Positions 36,213 to 44,989 of a stretch of DNA of 64,000 nt are shown here, in pieces; the first letter of the stretch is position 1, and each line of letters starts with the position of its first letter. The notes below the pieces were generated by a model, which made no database searches, was not told the origin of the DNA, and saw only the letters and a list, made by a program, of their open reading frames with translations. Source of the DNA: Desulfovibrio oxyclinae DSM 11498 (lineage in GTDB: Bacteria; Desulfobacterota; Desulfovibrionia; Desulfovibrionales; Desulfovibrionaceae); contig NZ_AQXE01000004.1 of NCBI RefSeq assembly GCF_000375485.1, forward strand, positions 172,069-236,068, read 5' to 3'. The position numbers were made by a program, and so were the translations under genes.

Positions 36213-38708
36213 CTATTCCAGTCCCATGCCGGGATGGTGGGCCGGGTAGTCCATCTCCATGGTGTGACAGACCGAGCAGTTTCCGGCGCCGATGGGACGG
36301 CGATTGTCCTGATACTGCAAGGGCTGCATGTTGTCGCGGTCGTACATGGCGGGATAGACAGCGTGCGGGGAGCCGTGGCAGGCGGCGCAACGCACGGCGC
36401 CAACGTCACCGTAGCGCTGGCTGTAGAGCTGGGCTTTTTCCTCGGTCCACTGGTTGGCCGCGTCCACATTGTAGGGAGCGGCAAACTCTTCGTGGCAGGA
36501 CAGGCAGTCAGGTTCCTGATGCCACGGTTTGCGCGGCTGAACGAACTCTTCATCGGGTTCGAGAACTGCAAGCAGTTTGTCGGCAGCCTCGATGCCCGCT
36601 TCCCGCTCGGCAAGCAACAGCGAGCCTGCGTGGGTGGTCATATCGCCGTGGCAGGCAACGCACTCAAGCCCCATGTCGGCGTGAATGCCTCGATACATGG
36701 GCGTCTCGTGACAGAAGTTGCAGGCGTCCTGTCCGCGGTCCTTCAGATAGACCGAGTGGAACCCGTGCATGGCTGCGGACAGGTTGAGCATGTCGTCCCT
36801 ACCTTCTTCGCCAATGTCCGGATCGGCGTGACAGGCGGCGCAGTCCACCACCTCGCCGGACTTGGCTTTCTCGGTGAGGGCGGTGTCGTTGATGCGGTCA
36901 TGCACCATGAGGATGTCCATGGCCGTATCTGCGGACATTCCGGCCTCTTCCTCATTGTTCTGCCAACCGCCGCCGTGACAGTTGTTGCATCCCATGCGCA
37001 TGCCCACCGGCAGGACGGCCTTGGTCTGCGCGACCACCTCACCGGTTTCATCCTTTGCGGTGACGGTTGCGATGGGGTAGGGCGAGTAGCCTTCATCGGA
37101 GTACGGCTCGACCTTGATTCCTTCGGCCTTGAATCCGCCATAATCGCCGGGCGTCATGGTGCCCGAGGCTTCGGGATATCCTTGCTCCAGTTCATACTCC
37201 ACGCTCATGCCCTCGGAGACGATCTCGGGCAGCATGCCGCGATAGATGAGCGAGGCATTGAGGGTTTCGCCGCTGGGGCGCAGGCGGATGATGCCGGATT
37301 CGGAGACGAACCGCAGGCCTTTGTCCGCCCAGGCGAACAGGACGAACTCGGCCTCTTCGGGATCATATTCCGGCACGTCGGCTTCACCGGGTTCGGCAAA
37401 GGCCAGTTCGCCGGGCTCAAGGCCGTGCAGGTCGCGCACTATGTACGCCGAAAGTGCGGCGCGTTCATCCGGCGTTCCGGCAAAGGGCGGCATGTAGCGG
37501 CTGATCTTGCCCATGCCGGAAAGGAAGGCGTCAAAGCCTGCCTCGGTGTACTTGTCGGTGTGGGGAAGAATGTCGTTCATGGGGCCGCCGATGGAGTGGC
37601 AGGAGGCACACTGATACTGGAAAAGCCAGCGTCCGGCCTCAAGCTCGTTCTCGGCAGTGACGTCACGCAGGTCGGCGGGGATCCATTTGGCGGCCTTGAG
37701 GAACCCCTTTTCGTTGATTTCGGGCATCTGTTCCGGGAGGATGCTGTTGGAATAGCGTTCGCCCCAGATGATGTAGGGCTTGCGCGCTGCCTCGCGGATG
37801 GATTCGAAACTGCCGGTGAGCCCGAGGCCCAGAAGCAGCACCACGAGCGCGACAGGAAAGCCGAGGCTGCGGGGCATACGGATGCCGAGCAGCAGGCCGC
37901 CCACCAGAACCGCGATGCCGACCCACCAGAAGCTGTTCATGAACCATTCCACACGGGCGGATTCTTCCATGGCGAGCTGGTACTGCGCGGGGGGCAGGGA
38001 GTGAATGTACCACATGCCCGTGAGCGCCACGAGGGCCATGCCCGCAACGGTCCATGCCGCGCAGGTGCGAACCACGGTTCCGCGTGATTTTTCTTCCTTG
38101 ATGAGTGTTCCGGTGACAAAGCCGAACAGTCCGGCAAAGGTTACGGAAAGAGCTGTGCGGAATACCAGCTGCGGCCAGAATGTCGGGTTGAAGAACCCGT
38201 CCCAGAAGTTGCCGGTCTCCAGCCATTCGCCGGGGGTGAGCATGTAGCCGATGATGCCGTTGATCATGAACAGCGACATCCAGCCGAAGAAGAAGTACAG
38301 CCCGCCGACGATCTGGTGGTCACGCGCGCTGAGGCGTTCCCAACCGTAATAATAGACGAGCAGGGAAACGATCTCCGCCAGGAAGAAGACCCATTCTGTA
38401 GCCCAGCCGAAAACGAATTGATGAATCAATGTCAGGGCCGCATCCGGTGCGAGCAGGGCGATGGTGAACCAGATCGCCACGCCGGTGACGGCGCCGAAGA
38501 CCATGGTCAACAAAAGGAAGAATTTGGAGTTGCGCTTGGCGTAGTCCATGAACTCCTTCGAACCGGACTTGCGCGCCATGCGCTCGATGACCACGAGGAA
38601 CAGTCCGCCGCCCACGGCGAATTGCGCCACGTAGACGTGAACCACGGAAATAAGCGCTATCCAGAACCCTCCGCCGAGGGTCGTCAGTTGCCATACGGGA
38701 AATTCCAT
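36213..38708 (-). CDS. bd-oxidase-like membrane subunit fused to octaheme c-type cytochrome domain
   Basis: An 831-residue protein. Residues 1-300 form about nine membrane helices in the style of a CydA-like subunit: TM1 has a histidine (His24) in VVHVYVAQFAVGGGLF, and a PGEW loop follows helix four. After a linker, eight CxxCH heme c motifs are visible at residues 367-371, 574-578, 623-627, 663-667, 683-687, 735-739, 774-778 and 811-815. The protein probably passes electrons from quinol, or oxygen-type chemistry, to periplasmic hemes. It lies 3 bp after a paralogous membrane subunit. It resembles the cytochrome-c-bearing branches of the bd superfamily. The exact donor and acceptor are unknown. 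Confidence 0.8.
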   Translation of the reverse strand: MEFPVWQLTTLGGGFWIALISVVHVYVAQFAVGGGLFLVVIERMARKSGSKEFMDYAKRNSKFFLLLTMVFGAVTGVAIWFTIALLAPDAALTLIHQFVFGWATEWVFFLAEIVSLLVYYYGWERLSARDHQIVGGLYFFFGWMSLFMINGIIGYMLTPGEWLETGNFWDGFFNPTFWPQLVFRTALSVTFAGLFGFVTGTLIKEEKSRGTVVRTCAAWTVAGMALVALTGMWYIHSLPPAQYQLAMEESARVEWFMNSFWWVGIAVLVGGLLLGIRMPRSLGFPVALVVLLLGLGLTGSFESIREAARKPYIIWGERYSNSILPEQMPEINEKGFLKAAKWIPADLRDVTAENELEAGRWLFQYQCASCHSIGGPMNDILPHTDKYTEAGFDAFLSGMGKISRYMPPFAGTPDERAALSAYIVRDLHGLEPGELAFAEPGEADVPEYDPEEAEFVLFAWADKGLRFVSESGIIRLRPSGETLNASLIYRGMLPEIVSEGMSVEYELEQGYPEASGTMTPGDYGGFKAEGIKVEPYSDEGYSPYPIATVTAKDETGEVVAQTKAVLPVGMRMGCNNCHGGGWQNNEEEAGMSADTAMDILMVHDRINDTALTEKAKSGEVVDCAACHADPDIGEEGRDDMLNLSAAMHGFHSVYLKDRGQDACNFCHETPMYRGIHADMGLECVACHGDMTTHAGSLLLAEREAGIEAADKLLAVLEPDEEFVQPRKPWHQEPDCLSCHEEFAAPYNVDAANQWTEEKAQLYSQRYGDVGAVRCAACHGSPHAVYPAMYDRDNMQPLQYQDNRRPIGAGNCSVCHTMEMDYPAHHPGMGLE

Positions 38709-38711
38709 GGC

Positions 38712-39752
38712 TTAGGCCTCCTTGCCGGATTTCAGGTACAGGCGGATCATCCATGCGATGACGCACATGCCAAGCACGAGGGCTACGAGGAACATGACGA
38801 GAGGCGAGGCCTGCCCCGTCACTTCGAGGTCCGTCACGCTGTAATACGGTTCAAGCATGAGCTTGCGCACCGCGTGGCGGGCCAGTGCCATGGCCAGAAC
38901 CGTGAGCGCGGCCCACAGGATGGAGAGCCTGAGGTTTCGGCGTCCGGCCGCATGAATGATGAGCCCGGCGCCGAAAAGGGCTGCCAGCAGCGAGCCGGTG
39001 GCAAGCGCGTCGCCACCCATGAAGGCCAGCATGACGCGCTCCGGCAGGGCCACGAGAAACCAGAAGCCGAAACCGATGTTGATTACCGTCGCTCTGGCGA
39101 ACCACTTGAGGCCTGTTGTCACCTGGGATTCCTTTCCGGCCCGTTTGCCGACAATGGCGACGGCCACGCCGCCGATGGCGAGCGCACCCGTCATGAAATG
39201 CAGATAGCGGGGCAGCAGCGTGGGATCACCGAAGTTCAGCATGGTCTCGCCGCCGTTCTTGAGATAGGCCGTCCACTCGCCGGGCACGAGCATGAGCGTC
39301 ATGTTGTTCACGAACATGAATCCGATGAACAGCATGCACCCAAGGGACAAGGCGAGGAAAATGTTGCGGGACGTTCCAAGGGACTTGTATTTGAAGTCCC
39401 ATATGTAGAAGCCGTAATACGCGATGAGCAGGAACGGGATGACCGCCAGCCACCAGCCGCCCATGAGCACCGTTCCGGCATAGTCGAACTGACCGTAGTT
39501 GACCTGCAGAAACAGCAGCGGCGCTACACCGAAGTTGATGGTGAGCGCCAGCATTGTAGGAATCTTCTTGGACATGCCGCGGGCAAGCGGTTCGGTTTTC
39601 CCTCCGGAATTCAAAAGGGAAATGACACCGCCGCCAAAAACGGCGTTCATCATAAGAATATGGGCCCAGAAGCCCAGAACGAGCAGCACGTCGAACCAGA
39701 CCCAGCTCACGGGAATGGTCTGCGCCACAGGAATCAGGGAGCTCGGATTCAT
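38712..39752 (-). CDS. bd-oxidase-like membrane subunit without hemes c
   Basis: A 346-residue membrane protein with about nine hydrophobic helices. TM1 His31 sits in WAHILMMNAVFGGGVIS, aligned with His24 in the partner, and a PGEW motif also occurs after helix four (LMLVPGEWTAY), so the two subunits are paralogous. No CxxCH motif is present. GGAGGTGACTT ribosome site directly precedes ATG 39752. It precedes the octaheme subunit and is its likely dimer partner. Not a classical CydB. Confidence 0.75.
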   Translation of the reverse strand: MNPSSLIPVAQTIPVSWVWFDVLLVLGFWAHILMMNAVFGGGVISLLNSGGKTEPLARGMSKKIPTMLALTINFGVAPLLFLQVNYGQFDYAGTVLMGGWWLAVIPFLLIAYYGFYIWDFKYKSLGTSRNIFLALSLGCMLFIGFMFVNNMTLMLVPGEWTAYLKNGGETMLNFGDPTLLPRYLHFMTGALAIGGVAVAIVGKRAGKESQVTTGLKWFARATVINIGFGFWFLVALPERVMLAFMGGDALATGSLLAALFGAGLIIHAAGRRNLRLSILWAALTVLAMALARHAVRKLMLEPYYSVTDLEVTGQASPLVMFLVALVLGMCVIAWMIRLYLKSGKEA

Positions 39753-39898
39753 AAGTCACCTCCAGTGCCGGATACGATAACCCGATTTTTCGGAAAAAGT
39801 CACCCGGATCCGATTATTTTACGTTCAGGCACCGCTTGCCTTTCCCGGCAGAAGGGGTACACACTTGCCCCATTCGATATTTTCAAGGAGGCGAATCC

Positions 39899-40669
39899 AT
39901 GTCCACCGCACTGCTCATCGATGCCGGGAACACCAACACCAAGCTCTGCATTGCAGACGAGACCGGTCTCAAGTCCAGCTACACCCTGCCCACGCGACCA
40001 CGAAACACGGCCGACGACTGGGGCTTCAAGCTCATAGAGATACTTCGCCGGGAAGCACTGAACCCGGAGGACGTGGAGATGTGCGCCGTTTCGTCGGTGG
40101 TGCCGCCGCTGGACCCGCTGCTTTCGGAAATGAGCAAACGTTTCCTGAACGTGCGCGCCCGGTTCGTCCCCAGGGACCTGCCGCTGGCCATAGAAAATCG
40201 CTACGCGCGCCCCGAACAGGTCGGAGCAGACGTGCTGGTCACCGCCCTCGCGGCAAGACGCCTGCGCGAGGAGCGCTGCATCATTGTCGTGGATTACGGC
40301 ACCGCCACCACGCTGGCCTGCATCGTGGACGACGCTTTCATGGGCGGCCTGATCTGTCCCGGCGTGCTCTCCTCCATGCGTTCTTTGCATGAAGGAACCG
40401 CCAAACTGCCTGCCGTGGAACTCGAAGTGGCCTCGGATGAACTCTCATGGGGAAGGACCACCTCGGAATGCCTTAATCAGGGCCTCGTGTTCGGCTTTGC
40501 CGAAATGACCTCCGGGCTTTGCCGCAAGCTCGGCAAGCAGATGGACGACACTCCCTATGTGATGGCCACCGGAGGGCTCGCTCCCGGCATCGCCCGCGTG
40601 TGTTCCGAGATCCGCGAAGTCCGCCCGGACCTGCTCATGGAAGGTCTCTGGATGGCCTGCTTCGAGTAG
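39899..40669 (+). CDS. coaX: Type III pantothenate kinase
   Basis: A 256-residue acetate/sugar kinase-fold protein with LLIDAGNTNTKL at the N-terminus and IVVDYGTATTLACI near residue 133, the two ATP-binding loops of CoaX. It phosphorylates pantothenate, the first step of CoA synthesis. ATG 39899 has AAGGAGGC upstream; an upstream frame extension lacks a site. It converges with cmk. Confidence 0.88.
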   Translation: MSTALLIDAGNTNTKLCIADETGLKSSYTLPTRPRNTADDWGFKLIEILRREALNPEDVEMCAVSSVVPPLDPLLSEMSKRFLNVRARFVPRDLPLAIENRYARPEQVGADVLVTALAARRLREERCIIVVDYGTATTLACIVDDAFMGGLICPGVLSSMRSLHEGTAKLPAVELEVASDELSWGRTTSECLNQGLVFGFAEMTSGLCRKLGKQMDDTPYVMATGGLAPGIARVCSEIREVRPDLLMEGLWMACFE

Positions 40670-40699
40670 GGGATAGGGTGGGCAAGACGCTGGGTGGAG

Positions 40700-41359
40700 T
40701 TATTTCAGGCTGTCCAGCATGACCTGAAACACGTCTTCACGGCTAAGGTCGGAAGTGTCCACCACCACGGCGTCTTCGGCCGGACGCAGGGGGGCGACGG
40801 GCCGGTTGCGGTCCTGTTCGTCGCGTGCGGCGATCTGTTCCTTGAGTTCTTCAAGGTCTGCGGGAGAATTCATCTCCACGAGCTGGTCGTAACGGCGTTT
40901 GGCACGAACGGCCACGGTGGCGTCGAGGAAAAACTTGTCGGTGGCTTCGGGAAAAACCACGGTACCCATGTCGCGGCCCTCTGCCACGAGGTCGAAGCGC
41001 GCGCCGAGATCCTGCTGGGATTGCTTCAAGAAGGTACGGATCACCGGCAGCACGGCCACGTTCGAGGCCCACATGCCCACCTTCTCGGTGCGAATCTCGT
41101 CACCGATCGGGCGATCGTTCATGTGCAGCACGGTCTCGCTGCCGGAGCCGGAGAGGGCGAAGCGCAGGCCTTTGAGCTTTTGTTCGATTTCCTCGGCGGG
41201 CAGTTTCCAGCCGTTTTCACCCAGAAACAATGCTGTTGCGCGAAACATGGCGCCGGTGTCCAGATAGGCGATATCCAGTTTCGCTGCCAGCAGTTTGGCC
41301 ATGGTGGATTTGCCGACCCCGGCGGGGCCGTCGATGGTCACGATTCGGTTAGGCGCCAT
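40700..41359 (-). CDS. cmk: Cytidylate kinase
   Basis: A 219-residue P-loop kinase: IDGPAGVGKST at residues 9-19, AYLDTGAMFRA, and AEGRDMGTVVFP with the catalytic acidic and arginine residues, as expected for Cmk. Phosphorylates CMP and dCMP. Overlaps hisC by 11 bp, so co-translated. Confidence 0.95.
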   Translation of the reverse strand: MAPNRIVTIDGPAGVGKSTMAKLLAAKLDIAYLDTGAMFRATALFLGENGWKLPAEEIEQKLKGLRFALSGSGSETVLHMNDRPIGDEIRTEKVGMWASNVAVLPVIRTFLKQSQQDLGARFDLVAEGRDMGTVVFPEATDKFFLDATVAVRAKRRYDQLVEMNSPADLEELKEQIAARDEQDRNRPVAPLRPAEDAVVVDTSDLSREDVFQVMLDSLK

Positions 41360-42452
41360 CGATGATCTCCCGCATGGTCCTGATGAAGATTTCGTTTTCC
41401 TTTTCCGTTCCCATGTTCACGCGGATGTAGCGGCCGAAGCCGAAGCTGGCCAGCGGGCGTACGATGATGCCGCGCCGCAGCAGCTCACGGAACAGGCGCT
41501 GGGCCGAAGTGGGCGGCAGAAACATCAGGAAGTTGGCCTGACTCGGCAGCACCTCGCAGCCAAGTTTCTCCAGCTCCGCGCGAACGTAATCACGACCGGA
41601 CATGACCGTGGCGAGGGTGGCGTTGTAGAAATCCTCATCTTCCAAAGCGGTGATGGCCGCTTCCTCGGCCAGCAGGTTCACCGTGAAGGGAATGCGCGCC
41701 CGACGCAGGTATTCGGCAATCTTTTCGGGCATGACGCCGTATCCAACGCGCAGCCCGGCCAGACCGTAGGCCTTGGAGAAGGTCCGCAGCACGACAAGGT
41801 TCTCGAATTTTTCAAAGGCCTGAAGGGGCGTATAGGACTCGGGCGGCCAGACGAAGTCGATATAGGCCTCGTCCACCACGAGCAGGCAGTCCTTGGGCAG
41901 CACACCGGCGAGCACGGAGAGTTCCTCCACCCCCGCGGCGAGGCCGGTGGGATTGTCCGGGCTGGTGACGAACACGAAGCGCGTGTTCTCGTCAGCGGCT
42001 TCGGCGAGCCTGTCCAGCGGCAGTTCGAAGTTTTCGCCGCGTTTCACCTCGCGGTATTCCACGCCGCAGAGCTTGGCGGTGTGGCGATACATGCTGAAGC
42101 AGTTGGAGTAGCACAGGATGTTGTCCCTGCCCGGCACGCAGCGCATGCGGATGAGCATGTCGATGATCTCGTCGGAGCCGTGGCCGGTGACGATGTTGGC
42201 TTCCGGCACGCCCAGATGCTTGGCGAGGGCGGTGGTGAGCCGCGGGGTGTGGTTCTGGGGATACCGGAAAGTGCGCGCACCTTCGCGGGCGATGACCTTC
42301 TGGACCCTCGGGGACGTGCCGAGGGGGTTCTCGTTGCTGGCGAGCTTGACGACGTTGGCGATGCCGTAGCGCTCCTTGATCTCCTCCACCGAGAGTCCCG
42401 GCTTGTAGGGGTCGAATTCGAGGATTTCCGGACGCATGGAGAATTCGCGCAT
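41349..42452 (-). CDS. hisC: Histidinol-phosphate aminotransferase
   Basis: A 367-residue fold-type I aminotransferase. KLASNENPLG and PDNPTG mark the substrate and PLP binding regions and the PLP lysine lies in RTFSKAYGLAGLRVGYG. Length matches HisC. It makes histidinol phosphate from imidazole acetol phosphate; related aromatic aminotransferases are a lesser alternative. An AGGAG site is 9 nt before ATG 42452. Overlaps cmk. Confidence 0.92.
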   Translation of the reverse strand: MREFSMRPEILEFDPYKPGLSVEEIKERYGIANVVKLASNENPLGTSPRVQKVIAREGARTFRYPQNHTPRLTTALAKHLGVPEANIVTGHGSDEIIDMLIRMRCVPGRDNILCYSNCFSMYRHTAKLCGVEYREVKRGENFELPLDRLAEAADENTRFVFVTSPDNPTGLAAGVEELSVLAGVLPKDCLLVVDEAYIDFVWPPESYTPLQAFEKFENLVVLRTFSKAYGLAGLRVGYGVMPEKIAEYLRRARIPFTVNLLAEEAAITALEDEDFYNATLATVMSGRDYVRAELEKLGCEVLPSQANFLMFLPPTSAQRLFRELLRRGIIVRPLASFGFGRYIRVNMGTEKENEIFIRTMREIIDGA

Positions 42453-42476
42453 GAACAGGTCTCCTGTGCTTTTCTG

Positions 42477-42506
42477 AAAAAAAGAACGGCCTTAAGGCCG
42501 TTCTTT
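42477..42506 (-). terminator. Rho-independent terminator after the universal stress protein gene
   Basis: Palindrome AAAGAACGGCC / GGCCGTTCTTT with T7 on the minus strand, between the usp stop and the hisC start. Confidence 0.85.
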
Positions 42507-42535
42507 GTACTGTCTCGCCTGACGGAGGTAAAGGG

Positions 42536-42976
42536 TTATTCCGGGCGCACCGTCAGCACGGGGCACTTGGCGGTCTTGACCACCTTTTCGGCCACGGAGC
42601 CGAAGAGGATGCGGTCGATGCCCTTTCGCCCGTGGGTGCCCATGACGATCATGTCCACATTCTCGTCCTTGGCGGCTTCCAGCACTTCTTCGGCAGGATA
42701 ACCGGTCACCACGCGCCCTTCGGTTTCAAGGTCGCCGAAGTTGGTGTTGATGAAGTCGTTCATGGTGTCCTCGGCGCCGGTGACGATCTCGCCCACGAAG
42801 TTCTCGATGGAACTCGGCGGCACGTGGAATCCGACGTACTGGCTCATGGACGGCGCCACGTACAGGCACAGAATTTTCGCTCCCGAGCACTTGGCCACGG
42901 TCTTGGCGTAATCGGCCACGACCGAACTATAATCGGAAAAGTCTACAGCGCAGAGAATCTTCTTGATTTCCGCCAT
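42536..42976 (-). CDS. Universal stress protein, UspA family
   Basis: A 146-residue single-domain Usp. The N-terminus has ILCAVDFSDYS and the ATP-binding signature GTHGRKGIDRILFGSVAEKV near residue 112 (G-x2-G-x9-G-S) is complete, so it probably binds ATP. Such proteins are induced by stress and modulate metabolism. ATG 42976 has AGGAGGT upstream. Stands alone as a single gene with its own terminator. Confidence 0.92.
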   Translation of the reverse strand: MAEIKKILCAVDFSDYSSVVADYAKTVAKCSGAKILCLYVAPSMSQYVGFHVPPSSIENFVGEIVTGAEDTMNDFINTNFGDLETEGRVVTGYPAEEVLEAAKDENVDMIVMGTHGRKGIDRILFGSVAEKVVKTAKCPVLTVRPE

Positions 42977-43183
42977 GATGCTACCTCCTGACTTAATATT
43001 ATGTTCGCACCCCTGCGAACGGGTATTCCAATTACATTTTATGCCAAACATGCCGGGTATGGACAAGGGTTTTGTGATTTCTTACCTTATGAAAGACGAA
43101 GAGGAGCAGTAGGAAGAATTTTCCGCGATGGATTTCTCTATAAGTGACTGTTAAAAATGAATAAAAGCGCTTTGTCGCCGAGT

Positions 43184-43199
43184 TGGCAAACGGTTTGCA
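43184..43199 (+). promoter_or_regulatory. Sigma-54 promoter (-24/-12)
   Basis: TGGCAAACGGTTTGCA matches the consensus TGGCACR-N4-TTGCW except one base, with exact spacing, and ends 36 bp before the start codon at 43236. Sigma-54 commonly drives flagellar or nitrogen and stress genes in this group. Confidence 0.75.
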
Positions 43200-43235
43200 T
43201 CAAAAAGGCAAACCGCAGCGTTGAGGAGTGATACC

Positions 43236-43706
43236 ATGAAGATCCGTCCCGACATGATCGACGGGGTTCGTCAGGACCAGCAGGACAAGACGAACCGGAT
43301 CAGGAAGCCCGGCACCGATTTCGGGGATATTCTGAACAAGGAGATGCAGGGGCCCGAGCAGGCGCAGAAGTCGCAGGCCACGGCGCCCCCCATCATGAAT
43401 CCCCTGTTCGGAGTCGGTCAGGCAGCTCCCGTGTCCTCCGTTTCCGCTGTAGACCAGACCGCCGCCAGACAAGTGGACGGACTGGTGGACCAGATGGAGC
43501 GCTACGCAGCGACTCTCGGCGACCCGTCCGCCTCCCTGAAGGATGCGTACGGCGAACTGGAGCAGCTCTCGCAAGGCGTGGACCGGATCAGGGAGCAGCT
43601 CCCGGACCTGGGCGAAAAAGCACCCGGCCTCAGTGCCGTGGTGGACGAGATGGACGCCCTGGCCGCGACGGAGCAGTTCAAATTCAACCGGGGCGACTAC
43701 CAGTAG
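43236..43706 (+). CDS. Small protein behind a sigma-54 promoter, function unknown
   Basis: A 156-residue protein starting at ATG 43236 with GAGGAG 9 nt upstream. It begins with basic and polar residues, contains a FGDILNKEM segment like the short 'F.eIL' motif of some flagellar operon proteins, and is mostly polar and helical with a proline-rich middle. No signal peptide or membrane helix is seen. The sigma-54 promoter implies activator control, perhaps by an NtrC-type regulator. Function not recognised. Confidence 0.68.
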   Translation: MKIRPDMIDGVRQDQQDKTNRIRKPGTDFGDILNKEMQGPEQAQKSQATAPPIMNPLFGVGQAAPVSSVSAVDQTAARQVDGLVDQMERYAATLGDPSASLKDAYGELEQLSQGVDRIREQLPDLGEKAPGLSAVVDEMDALAATEQFKFNRGDYQ

Positions 43707-43729
43707 CAGTCGCCCCAGCGGGCGCAGTA

Positions 43730-43763
43730 AATCCCGGCTCGGCGAAAGCCCGGCCGGGATTGC
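43730..43763. terminator. Probable bidirectional terminator
   Basis: Nested hairpin with AATCCCGGC / GCCGGGATT arms between the convergent sigma-54-driven gene and the following minus-strand gene. T tract is weak. Confidence 0.5.
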
Positions 43764-43773
43764 TCATTTGAGG

Positions 43774-44424
43774 TTAGAGTCGCCGCACAATGATGCTCAG
43801 GCCGTCCGCTCCGAGCCGTTGTTCCAGAAATCGTATCAGCTCCGCGCCGCGTCTCCAGCGCAGCGGCAATGCAGTCTCCGGCCGCGGTGTCATGCCGTGG
43901 GCCTCTGCATATTCACGCTCAAGGCGTAGCCGCAGCGCGCCGCCGTAGGACATCCATACGGGCAGCAGGATCAGGTCCGTCAGCCGGTGCAGCCCGGCCC
44001 GGAGCAGGCCCGAGTCGAAGCAGGCCATGCCCAGCGCCGCGGCGATTTCGGGAGAGCCGTCCGTTTCGCGCACTTCCACGATCTTCCTGCGATGAAAGAT
44101 CAGGGCGATGGGAAAGACCAGCAGAAACGCCACGCAAAGCCCCACCCAGAACATGAGCCACGGATCGAACGAGTCGGCCCACAGGGCAAGCAGCAAGGTC
44201 CAGAGCGCTCCGGCAATCAGGCTGCGAAGCGCGCACTCGCCTGCGCCGGGACCTCGCAGGCAGTCCACGTTGTCTTCCAGCAGATCGGGCACGGGGTGTT
44301 CGTAGAAATGAATCTGTTCGATGGTGGCCGGAACGCGCCGGACGCCGTAGCGTTCATGTTGCCACTGGCAGCAGTGCTCAAGCAGCGCGAGACGTTCGTA
44401 GTCGTCCAGACGCGCAGCGTTCAT
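43774..44424 (-). CDS. Membrane protein of unknown function, coupled to thpR
   Basis: A 216-residue protein from ATG 44424, whose start overlaps the thpR stop by 4 bp. It has two hydrophobic helices in the middle (SLIAGALWTLLLALWAD and LMFWVGLCVAFLLVFPIALIF), with soluble charged ends. No known domain recognised. Translational coupling to thpR suggests shared expression, not necessarily function. Confidence 0.6.
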   Translation of the reverse strand: MNAARLDDYERLALLEHCCQWQHERYGVRRVPATIEQIHFYEHPVPDLLEDNVDCLRGPGAGECALRSLIAGALWTLLLALWADSFDPWLMFWVGLCVAFLLVFPIALIFHRRKIVEVRETDGSPEIAAALGMACFDSGLLRAGLHRLTDLILLPVWMSYGGALRLRLEREYAEAHGMTPRPETALPLRWRRGAELIRFLEQRLGADGLSIIVRRL

Positions 44425-44987
44425 CCGCGGGCTCCCGGACCGTAGGCCGCCAACTCGGTATATAGCGGGCCGTTTGAGCGCAGCGTGCTGCGGAACAGGC
44501 AAAAGCGGCGTACCGTGAAGGAGGGCCATTCCACCTTGCGCAACTCCTTGAGCAGCTTGCGCCAGTCGTCGCCTTTCTCCAGCTTGACGCGGCCCAGCGT
44601 GAGGTGCGGCAGAAAGGGTCTTCCCTCGGGGAATCCCAGCGGAGCAAGTGCCTCGTTGATGCCTCGGGCCAGTGCGGCGCATTCGGGGCCGCCCGCATTG
44701 AGCCCGACCCACAGGACGTTGGGCTTCTTCATGCCCGGAAACACGCCGCCCCCGCCGGGCTGGATCGTGAACGGCTCGAAGGGAACGCCCTTGAGCGCGT
44801 CCTTTGCGGCGGTGACCCGGTCCGGTTCCAGCTGGCCGAGAAATTTCAGGGTGAGATGCCAGTTCTCGGGCCGGGCCCATGTCATGCGCGACTTCACTTC
44901 CCGTCCAAGGCCCGGCAAAAGCTTTTCCAGCCTCGCCCGGCACTTTTCGGCGACCTCCACGGCCACGAACGCTCGCTGACCGGACAC
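44421..44987 (-). CDS. thpR: RNA 2',3'-cyclic phosphodiesterase
   Basis: A 188-residue 2H phosphoesterase. Both HxTx motifs are present, HLTLKFLG near residue 43 and HLTLGRVK near residue 125, forming the active site. The family opens 2',3'-cyclic phosphate of RNA and tRNA halves. GTG 44987 has GAGG 5 nt upstream. It begins 2 bp after the pncC stop, in one operon. Confidence 0.9.
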   Translation of the reverse strand: MSGQRAFVAVEVAEKCRARLEKLLPGLGREVKSRMTWARPENWHLTLKFLGQLEPDRVTAAKDALKGVPFEPFTIQPGGGGVFPGMKKPNVLWVGLNAGGPECAALARGINEALAPLGFPEGRPFLPHLTLGRVKLEKGDDWRKLLKELRKVEWPSFTVRRFCLFRSTLRSNGPLYTELAAYGPGARG

Positions 44988-44989
44988 GG

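Noticed and set aside
38316..40037. Plus-strand open frame of over 570 codons
   Set aside because: Antisense to the two bd-like genes; its end intrudes on coaX, which has a clear ribosome site and motifs.
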